A stretch of DNA of 34,434 nucleotides from Clostridiales bacterium. GTDB lineage: Bacteria; Bacillota; Clostridia; Oscillospirales; Oscillospiraceae. Below are positions 1 through 7,979 of the stretch, piece after piece. Positions within the stretch are counted from its first letter, which is position 1, and every line of letters starts with the position of its first letter. The stretch is taken from the NCBI GenBank assembly GCA_021201185.1, contig JAJQFJ010000033.1, forward strand, positions 1 through 34,434, read 5' to 3'. Both the position numbers and the translations under genes were made by a program. The notes under the pieces were generated by a model. The model saw only the letters and a program-made list of their open reading frames with translations. It had not been told where the DNA came from and did not search any database.

Positions 1-1178
1 CGGGTGACGTGGAACTGCTTGCCCACCTCCTCCAGGGTGCGGGTGCGGCCGTCCTCCAGGCCAAAGCGGAGCTTGAGCACCTTCTCCTCCCGGGGAGTCA
101 GGGTGGAGAGCACCTCCGTCAGCTGCTCCTTGAGCAGCGTATAGGAGGCGGCCTCCGCCGGCTCGCAGGCGTCCTCGTCCTGGATGAAGTCTCCCAGATG
201 GGAATCCTCCTCCTCGCCGATGGGGGTCTCCAGCGAGACCGGCTCCTGGGCGATCTTCAAAATCTCCCGCACCTTGTCCACCGGCATATTCATCTCTTCG
301 GCGATCTCCTCGGGAGAGGGGTCGTGGCCCAGCTCCTGGAGCAGCTGACGGGAGACACGGATGACCTTGTTGATGGTCTCCACCATATGGACGGGGATGC
401 GGATGGTGCGGGCCTGGTCAGCGATGGCCCGGGTGATGGCCTGACGAATCCACCAAGTGGCATAGGTGGAGAACTTATAGCCCTTGGTGTAGTCGAACTT
501 CTCCACCGCCTTGATGAGGCCCAGGTTGCCCTCCTGGATCAGGTCGAGGAAGAGCACCCCCCGGCCCACGTACCGCTTGGCGATGGAGACCACCAGGCGC
601 AGGTTGGCCTCGGCCAGACGCTGCTTGCAGTCCTCACCGTGCTTGATGGCCTTTTCCAGCTCCTGTCGGACCTCCTCCGGGATCTCCTCGCCGGACTCCT
701 CCAGCTCCTCCAGCTGTTCCTTGGCGGCGTTTCCGGCGCTCATCCCCTTGGCCAGCTCGGTCTCCTCCTCCGGAGTCAGCAGGGGGACCTTGCCGATCTC
801 CTTCAGGTACATCCGCACCGGGTCGTCGATGCCGTAGTTGTCCACCAGAGTGTTGGGGTCCACCACCTCTTCCTCGGCCAGCTCCTCGATCTCCTCCTCC
901 GGAGGCTCCGTTGTCTCCGGCAGCTCCTCGTCAGAGACCAGCTCGATGCCCTGGTTCTCCAGAATGTCGTAGAAGCGGTCCAGGGTGTCGCTGTCCAGCT
1001 CCACACCGTCCAGCTCCATCATCTCCATGGCGGTGAGCTTGCCCTTCTTCTTGCCCCGCTCGATGAGCTCGTTGAGCTTCTCTGCGCCGGGGACGCCGTC
1101 AGGGATACGGGCCTTTGTGTCCTTGTTCTCCTTGTTCTCCCTGCTCTTCTCGGAAACGGGCTTTTTCTTGTCACTCAT
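1..1178 (-). CDS. rpoD: RNA polymerase primary sigma factor RpoD/SigA (partial, C-terminus off the left edge)
   Basis: Housekeeping sigma factor that directs core RNA polymerase to -10/-35 promoters. The N-terminus is a short acidic/lysine-rich region. Region 1.2 ([12 protein letters not shown]) is near residue 118, region 2 with [14 protein letters not shown] near residue 240, then region 3, then region 4 ([18 protein letters not shown]) to the window edge at about residue 392, inside the region 4.2 helix-turn-helix. About 25-35 residues are missing by comparison with the family. The start ATG at 1176-1178 has GGAGG seven bases upstream and overlaps the end of dnaG by eight bases, so the two are translationally coupled as in the conserved dnaG-rpoD macromolecular synthesis operon. 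Consensus-like promoters elsewhere in the window fit recognition by this factor. Confidence 0.97.
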   Translation of the reverse strand, partial: MSDKKKPVSEKSRENKENKDTKARIPDGVPGAEKLNELIERGKKKGKLTAMEMMELDGVELDSDTLDRFYDILENQGIELVSDEELPETTEPPEEEIEELAEEEVVDPNTLVDNYGIDDPVRMYLKEIGKVPLLTPEEETELAKGMSAGNAAKEQLEELEESGEEIPEEVRQELEKAIKHGEDCKQRLAEANLRLVVSIAKRYVGRGVLFLDLIQEGNLGLIKAVEKFDYTKGYKFSTYATWWIRQAITRAIADQARTIRIPVHMVETINKVIRVSRQLLQELGHDPSPEEIAEEMNMPVDKVREILKIAQEPVSLETPIGEEEDSHLGDFIQDEDACEPAEAASYTLLKEQLTEVLSTLTPREEKVLKLRFGLEDGRTRTLEEVGKQFHVT

Positions 1179-2925
1179 TTTGGTTCCTCCAAGACTTTTT
1201 TTCTCTGAATGCCATCAGTGCGTCGTCGTCCAGGTCGGACGTTCCGCCGCCTTTCAGGCCCTCGGTCTGTATAATATTGATGTAGTCCTCCATGGCCTGC
1301 TCCTGGTTGCTCTGGGAGATGGGCTGCTGGAGGATGGAGACCAGGTGGTTCATCTCCTCGCCGGTCAGCTCCGGGCCAAGGGCGTTGAGGGAGACGGGCC
1401 GGTCATCCGTCCACCGCTCCCAGATCAGCTGATAGATGCGGCCAAACACAGGGACGGTAAAGTCCTCCGGGCTCAGCCCCCGGACCTTTGAGAGCAGATT
1501 CGGGTCGTTCATCAGCAGGGCGATGACCCCCTCCTCCGCCTTGCCGGAGCGCATATTGTCATAGCGGAGGGCCCGGCTCTCCGGTTGGTTCATCTGCACC
1601 GGCTGGAGCACCTTCCTGGCCTGCTGCTTTTCCTCCCAGCGGGTCTGGCGCTTCTGGCTGCGGCGGATCTCCCGCTGCATGGTCTCCGGGGTGATTTCCA
1701 TCTCCCTGGCCATCCGGTTGCCGTACACCTCCCGCTCCGCCGAGCCGGGGAGCTGGGATATCACCTCCGCCAGCTCCTGGATGCAGGCCACCTTCTGGTC
1801 GTCCTGGGTCAGGTCATACTTTCCCTTCACCTGGAGGAGGCGGAATTCCACGTGGTTTTCCGAGCCGTCGATGAGCTTCTGAAACGCCGCCGCCCCGTAC
1901 TTTTTGATGAATTCGTCCGGGTCCTTCGCTCCCGTGACCTTGAGCACCTTCACCCGGATGCCCGTCTTATCCAGCAACTGGATGGCCCGCTGGGCGGCGT
2001 TGACCCCGGCGCTGTCGCTGTCGTAGGAGATGACCACCTCCTGGGTGCGCTGGGCGATCATCCGGGCGTGGTCTGGGGTGAGAGAGGTGCCCAGAGAGGC
2101 CACGGCACAGTCAAACCCCGCCTGGTGGAGAGCGATGGTATCCATATACCCCTCGGTGAGGATGATACGTCCCTGCTTGCTCTTTCGGGCCAGATTCAGG
2201 GCAAAGAGGTTTTTGCTCTTGTTGTAGATGATGGTGTCCGGGGAGTTGAGGTACTTCGGCGTGCCGTTGTCCAGCACCCGGCCCCCGAATCCGATGACAT
2301 TCCCCCGCAGGTCGATGATGGGGAACATCACCCGGCCCCGGAACCGGTCGTAAAGACGGCCCTTGTCGTTCTTGACCACCAGTCCGGCGTCCAGCAGCTC
2401 CTGCTTGCTGTACCCCTTCTCCCCCATGGCCTGGATGAGCATATCCCACCGGTCATAGGAATAGCCCAGGCCGAAGTTCACGATGGTCCGTTTGGAGAGG
2501 CCCCGGTTGGTGAAATACTCCAGGGCGAACCGGTTCTCCGGGGCCATCAGGTTCTGGTGGAACCACCGGGCGGCCTCCCGGTTGAGCTGGTAGAGCCGCT
2601 CCCGCCGCTTCCGGTTGTCGCCGCTGCCCCGGGTCTCCGGGACGGTCATGCCCGCCCGCTGGGCCAGGATGCCCACGGCGTCCGGGAAGCCCCCGCCCTC
2701 CTGCTCCATCACAAACTGGACGGCGCCGCCCCCCTTGTGACAGCCGAAGCAGTAGTACATTTGCCGCTCCGGGGAGACGGAGAAGGAGGGGGTCTTTTCA
2801 CTGTGGAAGGGACACAGCCCCCAGTAGCGATTCCCCTTTTTGGTCAGCGTCACATAGCCGGAGATCAAATCCACGATATCTGTTCTGGCGTTGAGCTCCT
2901 CCAGGAAGCTCTCCGGGATCGCCAT
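1171..2925 (-). CDS. dnaG: DNA primase DnaG
   Basis: Synthesises RNA primers at the replication fork together with the DnaB-type helicase. The 584-residue protein has an N-terminal zinc finger (CPFH about residue 38, then CFGCH about residue 59), the catalytic core with [10 protein letters not shown], a TOPRIM segment beginning ILTEGYMD near residue 257 with the acidic SYDSDSAG motif, and a C-terminal helicase-interaction region rich in charged helices. Length is normal for Firmicutes. The ATG at 2923-2925 is preceded by GGGGAGG nine bases upstream. The stop overlaps the rpoD start by eight bases. A 98-base gap separates it from dgt upstream. That gap holds a GGATAA/TTATCC inverted pair but no convincing promoter. 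Confidence 0.97.
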   Translation of the reverse strand: MAIPESFLEELNARTDIVDLISGYVTLTKKGNRYWGLCPFHSEKTPSFSVSPERQMYYCFGCHKGGGAVQFVMEQEGGGFPDAVGILAQRAGMTVPETRGSGDNRKRRERLYQLNREAARWFHQNLMAPENRFALEYFTNRGLSKRTIVNFGLGYSYDRWDMLIQAMGEKGYSKQELLDAGLVVKNDKGRLYDRFRGRVMFPIIDLRGNVIGFGGRVLDNGTPKYLNSPDTIIYNKSKNLFALNLARKSKQGRIILTEGYMDTIALHQAGFDCAVASLGTSLTPDHARMIAQRTQEVVISYDSDSAGVNAAQRAIQLLDKTGIRVKVLKVTGAKDPDEFIKKYGAAAFQKLIDGSENHVEFRLLQVKGKYDLTQDDQKVACIQELAEVISQLPGSAEREVYGNRMAREMEITPETMQREIRRSQKRQTRWEEKQQARKVLQPVQMNQPESRALRYDNMRSGKAEEGVIALLMNDPNLLSKVRGLSPEDFTVPVFGRIYQLIWERWTDDRPVSLNALGPELTGEEMNHLVSILQQPISQSNQEQAMEDYINIIQTEGLKGGGTSDLDDDALMAFREKKSWRNQNE

Positions 2926-3023
2926 GGCGGTTCACCTCCCCTTCTGTGAGCCTTTGGCACCAAATTTCCCATAGGATAACCCTTTTTACCTCACTTTATC
3001 CGAAAAAGGGCGAATAGGGCCGC

Positions 3024-4028
3024 TCACTTCACCGTCCACGCCCTGGGGATAAAAAGCTCGCCGTATTTTGACACGGCATAGGGGTCGGTCATGCCGGCGA
3101 TATAGTCGCACACCGCCCGCTCTACCCCCTCCTCATAGCGGATATCCTGAAAGTCCGCCGGGAGCAGATCCGGGTCCTTCACATAGGCCTCAAACATTCG
3201 CCGGAGCATCTCCTGGGCCTTGCCCTCCTCCCCCTTCGCCTGGGGATTGCGGTAGACCATCTCAAACAGGAACTCCCGCAGCTCGTTCATGGCCGCCCCG
3301 ATCTCCGGAGACTGACGGATGGTGTCCCCCTCCTGACTGCTGTCGATGACGTCCTTGACCAGCGTGTCGATGCGCTGGCTCTTGTTGAAGCCGAGGATTT
3401 CCCGGAGGTGGATGGGGATGTCCAGGGGGTAGATGATGCCGCCCCGCATGGCGTCGTCGATGTCGTGATTGATGTAGGCGATCCGGTCGGCAAACCAGAG
3501 GATCTGTCCCTCCAGCGTCTCCGCCTTATCGCTGCCCGTGTGGCAGAGGATGCCCCGCCGGACCTCATAGGTCAGGTTGAGGCCGTCCCCCTCCTTCTCC
3601 AGCTTGTCCACCACCCGGAGGGACTGGACGTTGTGCCGGAAGCCTCCCGGCATGATTTCATTGAGCACCCGTTCCCCGGCGTGACCAAAGGGGGTATGCC
3701 CCAGGTCGTGTCCCAGGCCCGCCGCCTCCGCCAGGTCCTCGTTCAGGCCCAGGCCCCGGGCGATGGTCCGGGCAATGCGTGTGACCTCCAGGGTGTGGGT
3801 CATCCGGGTGCGGTAGTGGTCGCCCTCCGGCTGGAGAAAGACCTGGGTCTTTCGCTTCAGCCGACGGAACGCCTTGGAGTGGACGATGCGGTCCACATCC
3901 CGCTGAAAGCAGGTGCGCACCTCGCAGGGCTCCTCCGGGCGCAGCCGCCCCCGGGAGTCCGTACTTTTACAGGCTCTGGGAGACAACAGGACATTCTCCG
4001 CCTGCTCGATCCGTTCTCTGGCCGTCAT
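3024..4028 (-). CDS. dgt: dGTPase-like HD-domain triphosphohydrolase
   Basis: Predicted deoxynucleoside triphosphate triphosphohydrolase (dNTP to deoxynucleoside plus tripolyphosphate), a metal-dependent HD-superfamily enzyme acting in dNTP pool control. The HD pattern is visible: RMTHTLEVTRIART near residue 76 (first His), GLGHDLGHTPFGHAGERV near residue 105 (HD pair), and WFADRIAYINHDIDDAMR near residue 185 (last Asp). The N-terminal KAFRRLKRKTQVF segment is typical of the family. Length (334 aa) matches the short Firmicutes form. The start at 4028 has a G-rich Shine-Dalgarno (GGGGGG) about seven bases upstream. It sits directly upstream of dnaG on the same strand, an arrangement common in Firmicutes. 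Substrate preference cannot be read from sequence. Confidence 0.92.
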   Translation of the reverse strand: MTARERIEQAENVLLSPRACKSTDSRGRLRPEEPCEVRTCFQRDVDRIVHSKAFRRLKRKTQVFLQPEGDHYRTRMTHTLEVTRIARTIARGLGLNEDLAEAAGLGHDLGHTPFGHAGERVLNEIMPGGFRHNVQSLRVVDKLEKEGDGLNLTYEVRRGILCHTGSDKAETLEGQILWFADRIAYINHDIDDAMRGGIIYPLDIPIHLREILGFNKSQRIDTLVKDVIDSSQEGDTIRQSPEIGAAMNELREFLFEMVYRNPQAKGEEGKAQEMLRRMFEAYVKDPDLLPADFQDIRYEEGVERAVCDYIAGMTDPYAVSKYGELFIPRAWTVK

Positions 4029-4139
4029 CCGAACGCCCCCCGTTTTTCGCCCTCATGGGTCGTTTTTTTGCCTTCTCGATGAAGATATACGCAAAAGAAG
4101 GGAAAAATCCTGCTGCAAGGTGAAATTTTACGCAAAAAT

Positions 4140-4715
4140 TTAATCGATGCGCTTTTCCATCAGCTCCAGAGGCACGGTGCTGTCCCCGGCAGCCCCCAGG
4201 CTGTGGAAGCCGTACTTGAGATAGAAGTGCATCCCCTGCTCGTTGTCCTCCGAGCAGCGGAGGCGTATCCGGTCCCGTCCCAGAGGGCGGAAGGTGGCAA
4301 CCGCCTGGCCCAAAAGCTGGATACCCAACCCCTGCTCCCGGGCCTCCGGGGTGACGTAGTAGAAATAGATGAATCCGGCGTTGTCCTCCTGATACCGCTC
4401 CAGGTCCATCTGGAGCAGACCGGCAATTTCATCTCCCCGCATGGCGCAGACCACCGACCAGGGATTTTCCAGAGCGGAGCGGAGGGCTTGCCGGTAAAAG
4501 GTCTCCCCGTCATAGGGCAGGCCGGGGTGGACCCGCTCCCAGGTCTCCCGGCGGAAACGGTCATAGAGGTCCCGCTCCCCCACCGGTTCCCAGGGGCGAT
4601 ACCACAGGTTGGCCGCCGGCTCGGAGACGTTGCCCACCGTCTTCCACTTCTGGTTGGCCAGAGTGGACAGCTCTGTAGACAGGTGGGAGTTGTCGCAGGC
4701 AAAGACCACCTTCAC
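4140..4715 (-). CDS. GNAT-family N-acetyltransferase domain, in frame with and downstream of the phosphatase
   Basis: Acetyl-CoA-dependent acetyltransferase domain of unknown substrate. The GNAT fold is shown by the beta-strand/pyrophosphate loop EAREQGLGIQLLGQA (R/Q-x-x-G-x-G pattern) and the C-terminal DNEQGMHFYLKYGF typical of motif B. The reading frame is the same as that of the upstream histidine phosphatase and is separated from it only by the UGA at 4758-4760. The first 40 residues (CDNSHLSTELSTLANQKW) look like an inter-domain linker and not like a natural N-terminus. If translated separately, the best start is GTG at 4713-4715, with GAGGG seven bases upstream. Either this is the C-terminal half of a broken bifunctional protein, or it is made by re-initiation or read-through. 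Confidence 0.8.
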   Translation of the reverse strand: MKVVFACDNSHLSTELSTLANQKWKTVGNVSEPAANLWYRPWEPVGERDLYDRFRRETWERVHPGLPYDGETFYRQALRSALENPWSVVCAMRGDEIAGLLQMDLERYQEDNAGFIYFYYVTPEAREQGLGIQLLGQAVATFRPLGRDRIRLRCSEDNEQGMHFYLKYGFHSLGAAGDSTVPLELMEKRID

Positions 4716-4726
4716 CTGATTTCCCT

Positions 4727-4746
4727 CGATCTCCAGGCAGGAGACG
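4727..4746 (-). other. Hairpin immediately downstream of the in-frame UGA
   Basis: Starting 11 bases after the UGA on the minus strand, CG-TCTCC pairs with GGAGA-(T bulge)-CG around a five-base TGCCT loop. The loop centre lies about 20 bases from the UGA. Geometry loosely resembles bacterial SECIS elements (short stem, bulged U, G near the loop start), but GC-rich coding DNA makes such hairpins frequent. Recorded as a structure, not as a functional call. Confidence 0.25.
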
Positions 4747-4757
4747 CCGGTGTTGTC

Positions 4758-5285
4758 TCAACGGGGGATTTTCTGATTGATCTCCTCCACCGGATAGCCG
4801 TAAAAGACGGACAGGGCGGAGCGGAGGGCGATATAATGGGTGGAGATGCCGATGGTCTGACCCGGGTGCCGGGCGGCCAGCTTTAAAATCGTGCCGCTGA
4901 CCCGGGTGCGCAGCTCCTCATAGCTCTCCCCACCGGGGGCGCGAAAGGTCGGGGAGCAGGTCTGAAAGCCCTCCATCCCCTCCGGGTCGGTGCGGCGCAC
5001 CTCTCCCCAGGGCCGGTCCTCCCACTCTCCCAGGTCCATCTCCCGGAGGCCCGTATCCAGCTGGAGGGGCAGTCCCTTGTGCCCATAGAGCGCCCGGGCG
5101 GTCTGGCGGCAGCGGCGCAGGTCGCTGGAGTATACGGCGTCTAAGTGGATGGGGCGAAACCGCTCCTCCAGCGCAACGACCTGACGGAGGCCGTTCTCCG
5201 TCAGGCTGCTGTCATACTGTCCGTGGATGCGGCGATAGAGGTTGCCCTCCGCCTCCCCGTGGCGGACGATGTAAACGGTCGTCAT
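4758..5285 (-). CDS. Histidine phosphatase (phosphoglycerate mutase-like) domain protein, ending at an in-frame UGA
   Basis: Phosphohydrolase of the histidine phosphatase superfamily; substrate unknown. The catalytic RHG motif is at residues 8-10 (VRHGEAEGN, His9 as phosphoacceptor). YSSDLRRCRQTARAL and GLREMDLGEWEDRPWG follow, and the second catalytic His is His150 in STHYIALR. The 175-residue product therefore has a complete catalytic domain. The chosen ATG (5283-5285) gives MTTVYIVRHGE and has AAGGA about ten bases upstream; longer upstream frames run into pyrD. It follows pyrD by 50 bases and is probably the tail of the pyr operon. After UGA the same frame continues as DNTGVSCLEIEG into the GNAT domain, so this may be the front half of a bifunctional phosphatase/acetyltransferase. 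Confidence 0.88.
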   Translation of the reverse strand: MTTVYIVRHGEAEGNLYRRIHGQYDSSLTENGLRQVVALEERFRPIHLDAVYSSDLRRCRQTARALYGHKGLPLQLDTGLREMDLGEWEDRPWGEVRRTDPEGMEGFQTCSPTFRAPGGESYEELRTRVSGTILKLAARHPGQTIGISTHYIALRSALSVFYGYPVEEINQKIPR

Positions 5286-5335
5286 GGTGATTTGTTCCTT
5301 CTTCTCTGTTTCTTTCTCTCTCTGTATTCCTGCCA

Positions 5336-6256
5336 TTACCAGGGCTTTACCCCGCCGGTCAGCTCCGACACACGGGCCAGCCCCTGTTCTGCGGCGATTT
5401 TTTCCAGGCCGTCCCGGACCTTGAGGGGGGCGTAGGGGTCGGCAAAGCAAGCCGTCCCCACCGCCACGGCGGAGGCCCCCGCCAGCATGAGCTGGGCTGC
5501 GTCCTCCCCTTTGGACACGCCGCCCATCCCCAGGATGGGCAGGTCCACCGCCTGGGCCACCTCCCAGACCATGCGCACCGCCACCGGCAGCACCGCAGGC
5601 CCGGAGAGTCCCCCGGTGTTCATTTTCAGCACCGGGCGGCGGGTGCGAACGTCAATTCGCATCCCCCGGATGGTGTTGATGAGGGACAGAGCGTCCGCCC
5701 CGGCCTCCGCTGCCGCCCGGGCGATGGCGGTGATGTCGGTGACGTTGGGAGAAAGCTTCACCATCACCGGCACATCCGAATGGCCCCTGACCTCCTCCGT
5801 CACCTGGGCGGCCATCTCGGGCACCACCCCGTATTGCAGCCCTCCCGCCTTCACGTTGGGGCAGGAGATGTTCACCTCGATCATGTCCACCCCCGCCCGG
5901 GAGAGCTTTTCGCACATGATGCCGTACTCCTCCGGGGTGTTGCCGGAGATGTTGGCGATGATCTTTACATCATGCTCCCGGAGCCAGGGCAGCTCATGGG
6001 CGATAAAGCCGTCCACGCCGGGGTTTTGCAGCCCCACCGAGTTCAGGATGCCCATGGGGGTCTCGGCGATGCGGGGAGGCGGGTTGCCCTCTCTCGGGTG
6101 GAGGGTCAGTCCCTTGACGCAGATGCCCCCCAGCTCACTCAGGTCGTAGAACTGCCTGAACTCCCGGCCAAAGCCGAAGGTGCCGGAGGCCATCACCACC
6201 GGATTTTTCAGGGTCACACCGGCGAGATCGACGGAGATGTCCATTTTTTCCATCAC
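5336..6256 (-). CDS. pyrD: Dihydroorotate dehydrogenase B, catalytic subunit
   Basis: FMN-dependent oxidation of dihydroorotate to orotate, fourth step of de novo pyrimidine synthesis; class 1B enzyme that passes electrons to PyrK and NAD+. Visible features are the ASGTFGFG substrate/FMN loop (residues 23-30), NISCPNVKAGG with the class 1B catalytic Cys132, MVKLSPN, and the C-terminal FMN phosphate motif GMGGVSKGEDA. The 306-residue length is standard. The start is GTG at 6254-6256 or ATG at 6251-6253. AGGAGG lies 7 or 10 bases upstream respectively, and both overlap the pyrK stop, so translation is coupled. PyrK directly upstream confirms the heterotetrameric NAD-linked type. Confidence 0.96.
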   Translation of the reverse strand: MMEKMDISVDLAGVTLKNPVVMASGTFGFGREFRQFYDLSELGGICVKGLTLHPREGNPPPRIAETPMGILNSVGLQNPGVDGFIAHELPWLREHDVKIIANISGNTPEEYGIMCEKLSRAGVDMIEVNISCPNVKAGGLQYGVVPEMAAQVTEEVRGHSDVPVMVKLSPNVTDITAIARAAAEAGADALSLINTIRGMRIDVRTRRPVLKMNTGGLSGPAVLPVAVRMVWEVAQAVDLPILGMGGVSKGEDAAQLMLAGASAVAVGTACFADPYAPLKVRDGLEKIAAEQGLARVSELTGGVKPW

Positions 6257-6996
6257 CAGTCCACCTCCTCGGAGTTGAACACGGGGCCGTCCTTGCAGAC
6301 GTGCCTGTAATGTCCCCCCACGGAGCAGGCGCAGACCAGGCAGGCCCCGACACCGCAGCCCATCCGCTCCTCCATGGAGACGAAGCAGGGGGTATTTCCC
6401 TCCTTCGCCGCCCGGGCCACGCTTTTCAGCATGGGCCGGGGACCGCAGGCGAAGACGGCGGCGTAGCTGTCCTCAGAGAGGGCCTGACGCACCAGGGCAT
6501 CTACAAAGCCGTGGACTCCCAGCGTCCCGTCGTCGCTGGCGATCATCACCTTTCCGCAGACGGCGTTCAGCTCCTCCAGCAAAATGGCGTTGTCGGCGCT
6601 GCGGAAGCCCACGCAGGCGTCCGCCTCCTGGCAGCATTTGGCGGCATAGAGCATGGGGGGCACGCCGATGCCGCCCCCCACCACCAGGACCTTTCCCCGG
6701 GGAATGTCGTAGCCGTGGCCCAGGGGCCCCAGCACATCCAGCTCCTCTCCCGTCTGACGCCGGGAGAGCCACTGTGTCCCCTCTCCCTTGACCTGGAACA
6801 CCACGGTCAGCAGAGAGCCCTCCACGTCGCAGACAGAGATGGGGCGGCGGAGCAGCAGGCCCTCGCCGCACCGGATGTTGACAAACTGGCCGGGCCGGGT
6901 CGTCCGGGCCAGTTCCCCCGCCTCCAGGGTGAGGGAAAAAACGTCTCCGGTCAGCTGCCGGAGATCGGCGATGGGGCAGAGCTTTGTCATTGGCAT
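6253..6996 (-). CDS. pyrK: Dihydroorotate dehydrogenase B, electron transfer subunit
   Basis: Flavoprotein/iron-sulfur subunit that carries electrons from PyrD's FMN through [2Fe-2S] and FAD to NAD+. The chosen start gives MPMTKLCPIADLR and 247 residues, with AGGTG six bases upstream; further upstream codons overlap pyrF and lack family similarity. The FAD site is LLRRPISV, the nucleotide-binding loop is VVGGGIGVPPM, and the C-terminal [2Fe-2S] ligands follow the C-x4-C-x2-C-x11-C pattern in ERMGCGVGACLVC...RHVC. The gene begins 16 bases after pyrF and overlaps the start of pyrD. Confidence 0.96.
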   Translation of the reverse strand: MPMTKLCPIADLRQLTGDVFSLTLEAGELARTTRPGQFVNIRCGEGLLLRRPISVCDVEGSLLTVVFQVKGEGTQWLSRRQTGEELDVLGPLGHGYDIPRGKVLVVGGGIGVPPMLYAAKCCQEADACVGFRSADNAILLEELNAVCGKVMIASDDGTLGVHGFVDALVRQALSEDSYAAVFACGPRPMLKSVARAAKEGNTPCFVSMEERMGCGVGACLVCACSVGGHYRHVCKDGPVFNSEEVDW

Positions 6997-7012
6997 AGGC
7001 TCACCTGTTCCT

Positions 7013-7939
7013 TTACAAAATGGGCGTGACCGCACGGATGGCGTCCCGCATCTCCAGGGCGGCATCCCGGGCCGCCTGAGCGTAGTCCTCGCCGTTGTGG
7101 CCCGTCTTTTTCCAGGCGCACATAATGCTCCGGGAGGCGTTGATGACGGCGCCCCGGCCGTACCGGTCGAAGGCGTAGTGAACGTCCTCCGCCGTGCCCC
7201 CCTGGGCCCCGTAGCCAGGCACCAGGAAGAAGGTGTGAGGCAGCATTTTGCGCAGCTGGCGCAGGTCGGAGGGATAGGTGGCGCCGATGACCGCCCCCAC
7301 CCGGTTATAGCCGTACTCCCCCACCGAGGTGGTCTTGCCCCAGCGGTCTACCAGCTCGCCCATGACCTTGTAGACCACCCGGTCACCGGCCACCATGTCC
7401 TGAAGCTCGATGGCGGAGGGGTTGGAGGTACGCACCAGGGCAAAGACGCACTTGTCCTCCGCCTCAGCGTCCTTGAGGAAGGGCTTGATGGCGTCGCTGC
7501 CCATATAACCGTTCAGGGTCACGCAGTCGGCGTCGAAGCCGGGGATCTGCTCCTCTCCCACCTGGCTCTTGCCCAGCCAGGCCTCGGAGTAAGCGGCGGC
7601 GGTGGAGCCGATGTCTCCCCGCTTCACGTCGGCGATGACGAAAAAGCCCTTGCTCCTGGCGTAGCGGATGGTGCGCTCCAGCATCTCCATCCCCTCCCAG
7701 CCCCAGTTCTCATAGTAGGCGGACTGGGGCTTGACGGCGGGGACGATGTCGCTCAGTGCGTCCATCAGTCCGCAGTTAAACTCAAAAATGGCCTCCACAG
7801 CGGCCTTCCGGGTCTCCCCATAGGCCTCGATCTGCTTTTGGACGATGGCGGCGGGGACGTATTCCAGCCGGGCGTCCAGTCCCGCCACTGTGGGGTTCTT
7901 CATGCTGCGTATTTTGCTCTGGAGGGTATCGAAGGACAT
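7013..7939 (-). CDS. pyrF: Orotidine 5'-phosphate decarboxylase (long, type 2)
   Basis: Converts OMP to UMP, the last step of UMP synthesis. The catalytic tetrad motif appears as IADVKRGDIGSTAAAY (Asp104, Lys106, Asp109). NPTVAGLDAR near the N-terminus and GYGAQGGTAEDV near the C-terminal phosphate loop are typical of the type 2 family, which at about 300 residues is longer than the 230-residue type 1. Length here is 308. The ATG has GGAG nine bases upstream. It lies 40 bases after pyrC and 16 before pyrK, within one operon. Confidence 0.96.
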   Translation of the reverse strand: MSFDTLQSKIRSMKNPTVAGLDARLEYVPAAIVQKQIEAYGETRKAAVEAIFEFNCGLMDALSDIVPAVKPQSAYYENWGWEGMEMLERTIRYARSKGFFVIADVKRGDIGSTAAAYSEAWLGKSQVGEEQIPGFDADCVTLNGYMGSDAIKPFLKDAEAEDKCVFALVRTSNPSAIELQDMVAGDRVVYKVMGELVDRWGKTTSVGEYGYNRVGAVIGATYPSDLRQLRKMLPHTFFLVPGYGAQGGTAEDVHYAFDRYGRGAVINASRSIMCAWKKTGHNGEDYAQAARDAALEMRDAIRAVTPIL

Positions 7940-7979
7940 AATGATCTTCTCCTCTCTGAACGTGTCTCAGGCGGCTGTC

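Noticed and set aside
5286..5450. Longer N-terminus for the histidine phosphatase reaching into pyrD
   Set aside because: The extra residues are arginine/proline-rich shadow sequence; the RHG motif must lie near the N-terminus, and ATG 5285 has a suitable Shine-Dalgarno.
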